A DNA stretch of 64,000 nucleotides from Lanius collurio (taxonomy: Eukaryota; Chordata; Aves; Passeriformes; Laniidae), in the NCBI GenBank assembly GCA_020086605.1, contig JACBWW010000017.1, positions 8,132,187 through 8,196,186 of the forward strand. The letters are read 5' to 3'. This document shows positions 60,399 through 64,000 of the stretch, in pieces. The position numbers were made by a program, and so were the translations under genes. A model generated the notes under the pieces. The model made no database searches. It was not told the origin of the DNA and saw only the letters and a program-made list of their open reading frames with translations. Numbering within the stretch: position 1 is the stretch's first letter; every line of letters begins with the position of its first letter.

Positions 60399-61739
60399 AT
60401 GGTGAGAGGTCTCTGTGCATGGTCACGCACTCCTAAGGCACTCAAGGAGTTAACAGGAGATCAGAGCAGAACTGAGCCAGCTTTAAGTGGGAAAGAAAAC
60501 AGAAAATAACAGAGGGAGAGTGGCACAAAGAACTCCAGGGCTCTGCTGAAGAGAGCCTTAGTCTGCCTTCAAGAGCAGCCAGCCTTCACACCCTCAGGTG
60601 CCCATCCCTGGGGCTGAGCTGCGTGGCTGCAGAAGCCATCGCTCCAGCTCTGCTCTGCAAGGACCCCCAGCCAGAGCTCTGGTTTGTGCTCCTGCACAGG
60701 GGATTTGGGAATTCCTGGGACTTGCTCGGCCACCCAAAGGACTGCAGCGTTGCCAGAGTGCCACGTTACCAGGAGAACCTCTATTGTGCTCTCTTAATTC
60801 TTTCTTAATTATTTTCCCTTGATTTCCACAGCTTTGTCCTGCTGTTAAAGTCCAATTTGTGTGAAAGGTGGCTGAGGGGGGGGTGAACATGCAGTAGTAG
60901 CCACTGAAAAAGAAAAGATTTTTGGTTTTTTGTTGTTGAATTGGCTGTGAGTTTGGGGAGCAAGAAGTAAAAGGAATAGGAAAAACCAGCAGGCTGTACA
61001 GGACACGAGGTCCAGGAAAGACTGATAAGCTTCCAGGAGTAAAACACTTCATGAACTTTTGGTCTCAAGTCAGAAACAAGAAGAAAAATATGAAAAATAA
61101 ATAGGGGGAGTGTGTAAGGTTTTAGCTGTGAATTCTGGCAGTCCCTAAGCAGCTGATGATGCAGGCCCCATAGTGGGATCCATGCAGTGATGATGATGAA
61201 GCCTTCTCCAAGCTGACCTTTACAAGTGCTGCATCAGCAAATGGGGAATGGGGTTATTTTGCTGATCCCCCACCAGGTGTGATGCTCTTCTCCCTGGTGT
61301 GCTTCCACCTGCTCAGAGGGGCCACCCCAGTGTCTCTGTAGGTTCTGCCTGAAATGGTGAAATAAAGAGACACCTCCAGAGGTCACTTCAGCCCACTCTT
61401 CTTTCCAAAGGGATCTCTTTTCATTGACTCTAGAGGAAGACCCAATGACTTTGGGCTGGATGACATGAACCCCAAACACATTTTGTTACTGAAAAACTTT
61501 ATATCTGTATTTCTTGTCTTTTTCTCTCAAAAATGTAAATGTTTCCCATTGTCAGCCAAGATACCAAGGGACAAATGTTGAGGTTACTGAAGAGAAACAA
61601 GGGAAAATAAATCTCAGTTAATCTTGGTTTAGCACCCATCTCAAATAATTGTTATTATCACATTCCTGTGAAATTAGGCAGAAGCTTTAAGAAGTCAGGG
61701 AGATAATGATGAAGTTGCCTGATTTCATCCTGTAAATCA

Positions 61740-61925
61740 GTCAGGGTCTGCAGTTCAAATCCAGGCATTCTGGTGTGCATTGCCTTCACTTATCTACACC
61801 CCTCTCTTTTCTAATAAGATTATTTTATAATCTAGACCCTGAGAGAAATTTCAGTTCCATTTATGATCTTGGGTCAAATTCTCTGCTTTGATATCTCTAA
61901 AATAGGAACCAATTGTCATTAGCAA
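61740..61925 (+). mobile_element. Possible MIR/L2-like relic (weak)
   Basis: CAGTTCAAATCCAGGCATTC may be the old GGTTCGAATCC box. ATGATCTTGGGTCAAATTCT followed by CTTTGATATCTCTAAAATAG parallels GACCTTGGGCAAGT and TCATCTGTAAAATGG. The two halves are further apart than in a typical MIR. Confidence 0.38.
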
Positions 61926-62394
61926 GTGCAGTGAACAATGAGAAGTCATGAGCTGTTTCCAGAACAAAAGTGACCCCACATCCTGCATTAAAGCTGAATG
62001 CAGAACCCTGTCTCTCTATACAAGAAGGATTAGTCACCACAAAATATGGGGGGAAAACACAGGGAATTGGTTGTTGAATAATACCAAGAACTTTCTGTGC
62101 ATAACTTGCTCCTGGGAATAACTCAAAGAAGCAGAAGTCCCACTTTTCTCCCCTCTCCTAAATAAAGTGTGGCACAACCTGTTCCTCCCACAGTCCCCTA
62201 TCCTGAGCTCCCTCCTTCTGCTGGCCAGGTCTTTCCTGGAACATTCCTGCTCTGGTGCCATCAAAACTGGAGATAATAGATAAACATGAAATCAGCATGA
62301 GGGAGGCTGACTGCTTTTATTAGAAAAGCCAGAGCTGCCTTTGGCATCCCAAACTCCAGGAAAGCCAGAAAGAAGACTTTATCTTGGGGATGCT

Positions 62395-62995
62395 GGTGGA
62401 TTTTAGAGGCTGGACCTGCACTGACCATGTGCAGCCCAGAAATCCAATTGTATCTTGGGCTGATCCCAAGGCCTGGGCAGTGGGGAAAGAGGAGATTCTG
62501 CCCCTCTGCACCCCTCAGGTGAGGCCCCACCTGCAGAGCTGCCCAAGCCCTGGGGCCCAGCACAGGAAGGACCTGGAGCTGCTGGAGAGAGCCAGAAGGA
62601 GGTTCCAGGATGATCCAAGGGCTGAGATTGTTCAGCCTGGAGAAGAGAAGCTTTGGGATGTCTTAATTGTGGCATTGCAGGACCTGAAGGGAGCTGACAA
62701 GGAAGACAGGGAGGGGCTTTTTACAAGGGTCTGGAGTGACAGGACAAGGGGAAATAGCTTCAAACTGACAGAGAGCAGATTTAGATGGGATGTTAGGAGG
62801 AGGTTTTTTGCTGTGAGGGGGGTGAGGCCCTGGCACTGAGTGCCCAGAGAAGCTGTGGCTGCCCCTGGATCCCTGGCAGTGTCCAAGGCCAGGTTGGACA
62901 GGGCTTGGAGCAACCTGGGATAGTGGGAAGTGTCTCTATCCATGGCAGGGAGTCATTTCCAACCCAAGCCCTTCTAGGATGCTAGGATTCTATAT
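62395..62995 (+). mobile_element. CR1 LINE copy, about 600 bp, with broken ORF2 C-terminus
   Basis: It extends further 5' than most + strand copies here. The blocks GCAGCCCAGAAATCCAATTG, GATTCTGCCCCTCTGCACCC, CCCAGCACAGGAAGGACCTG, GATTGTTCAGCCTGGAGAAG, AGTGACAGGACAAGGGGAAA and GCCCTGGCACTGAGTGCCCA follow ORF2 C-terminal order beyond the reverse transcriptase core. The reading is interrupted by TGA at about 62837 (GGCAC-TGA where other copies have GGCACAGGG), so it is a dead copy. It ends in TAGGATGCTAGGATTCTAT. Confidence 0.94.
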
Positions 62996-64000
62996 TAGGT
63001 AGTTTTGGGTGGAATCTGCAAGCCAGTGGGGCAGAAAGGAGAAACCTCTCCTGTTCCCTACTGCAGTGCAAGTCCCTCCCTGCCATGCAGGTGAGCAAGG
63101 CTCAGCTATGACCACACCAAACAGGTTCATCACCACAGCAGCCACCTGGATTTATCTGGGCAAGACCAGGCAGATAAAATGTCCTGAAACCCTTGAATTA
63201 TCTATTCAGAGTGACCCAAAGCTCTCAGTCATGTGGGTTCACTGAGTGGGGCTATAAAGACACAGTGCTTTAAACACCTCTGAGATCTGTGGTTGATGTG
63301 TTATCTCTGAAAATTCTCTTGTTTTAACACCCCTCCAATCTGGCTTGTGCAAATGCTAAAGGATTGCAGCTCATCCCAGACTCACTGGTTCTGTAAAGTA
63401 CCAATACTTGTCAAAGCCTGTGAAAATAGCACATTAAAATGTCAACTCTCAATGTTATGGAAAAGTATTTCTCCAAACAAGGTTGGGTTTAAATTTTCTG
63501 TCTAGCCTGCTCTTAGTGGTTTTGGTTGTTTGGGTTGTTTATAGAAGATGGTGACAAGGAGGGCAGAGAAGGGTCAATCAAGAGCTGGAAAAAAAATTCC
63601 ATAAACTGAGTCAGATTCTCATAAAAACTTAGATTTTTTTTTAACTGATTAGATAAAGTCTAAATACTTTTACCTTTTGATTTTTTTGGTCCTTTTTTTT
63701 AAAGCTGAAAATCAGAATCTATTGATTTAGAGTGTTGCTAGAGAGCCTTGGAGAGCTTATTTGCCTGTTTTATTTAGACTAAGATTCCAATTGGATCAAG
63801 CCCTGTGGTGCCCCACACTCAGCTTCCCTCTGTGTGCTGTCAAAGAGAAAAACCATGAACCAATTTCCAATTCAACACATATTTCTGAGTTAACAGTGAG
63901 AACATTTTAAGTTTTTACTTGCCTAAACACAGTGTAAATTCCACAAGAGCAAACCAATTTCCCAGACAGTTCTGCCCTCAAACCTCCTTAATAAAATGAG

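Larger units (their letters stand above)
58993..64000 (+). other. VIPR1: Intron 4 of the receptor gene, left part (5 kb, runs off the window)
   Basis: It starts at gtttgt. I searched the translated frames for a TM1-like exon (a hydrophobic stretch leading to an HCTRNYIH-type motif) and saw none, so the membrane-spanning part must lie beyond 64000. Contents: three CR1 copies and one SINE-like relic. Nothing nameable in 59316-60067, 60399-61739, 61926-62394 or 62996-64000. Confidence 0.8.

Noticed and set aside
58993..64000. Search for the TM1 exon of the receptor
   Set aside because: No frame shows a long hydrophobic segment followed by the conserved HCTRN-type motif between acceptor and donor sites. 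The exon is presumed to lie outside the window.
1..64000. tRNA, rRNA, snRNA or microRNA genes
   Set aside because: No cloverleaf with A and B boxes, no rRNA-like block and no convincing microRNA hairpin was found by eye. A covariance-model search would be needed to exclude small RNAs fully.

Overview
The window is intronic-scale DNA from a bird genome. About thirty CR1 LINE 3' ends are scattered on both strands, and a few decayed MIR/CORE-SINE-like relics and several microsatellites are also present. The abundance of CR1 is typical of Aves. A songbird is likely but not proven. No bacterial-style genes, tRNA, rRNA or CRISPR arrays are seen.

One protein-coding gene is visible, on the + strand: the 5' part of a class B1 (secretin-family) peptide-hormone receptor. 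Four coding exons join in phase: 469-543 (signal peptide), 36647-36743, 51065-51172 and 58889-58992. Together they give exactly 384 coding bases (128 codons). They end at the extracellular-domain/TM1 boundary, with every junction at a GT/AG site. The cysteine spacing, the WDN-x-TCW core, the CP and GW residues and the five N-glycosylation sequons fit a VIP/PACAP receptor. VIPR1 is the best match by cysteine spacing and sequon placement, and VIPR2 and SCTR are the alternatives. The seven-transmembrane exons lie beyond the right edge.

Layout: 1-58 is an AAGGA microsatellite and 59-454 an assembly gap that removes the promoter and 5' UTR. From 455 to about 620 is a CpG-dense first exon and donor. 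Intron 1 runs 544-36646, intron 2 36744-51064, intron 3 51173-58888, and intron 4 runs from 58993 past the window end. Less than 1 percent of the window is coding.

Points worth a look: an 18-bp tandem duplication that copies the start codon; a 17-unit CCC(A/G)T array just after exon 2 with strong G-quadruplex potential on the template strand; a perfect 22-bp palindrome in intron 2; a TATA-plus-polyA-signal cassette in intron 2 that looks like a solo LTR; and candidate ancient SINE relics. I found no evidence for an undescribed multi-gene system.
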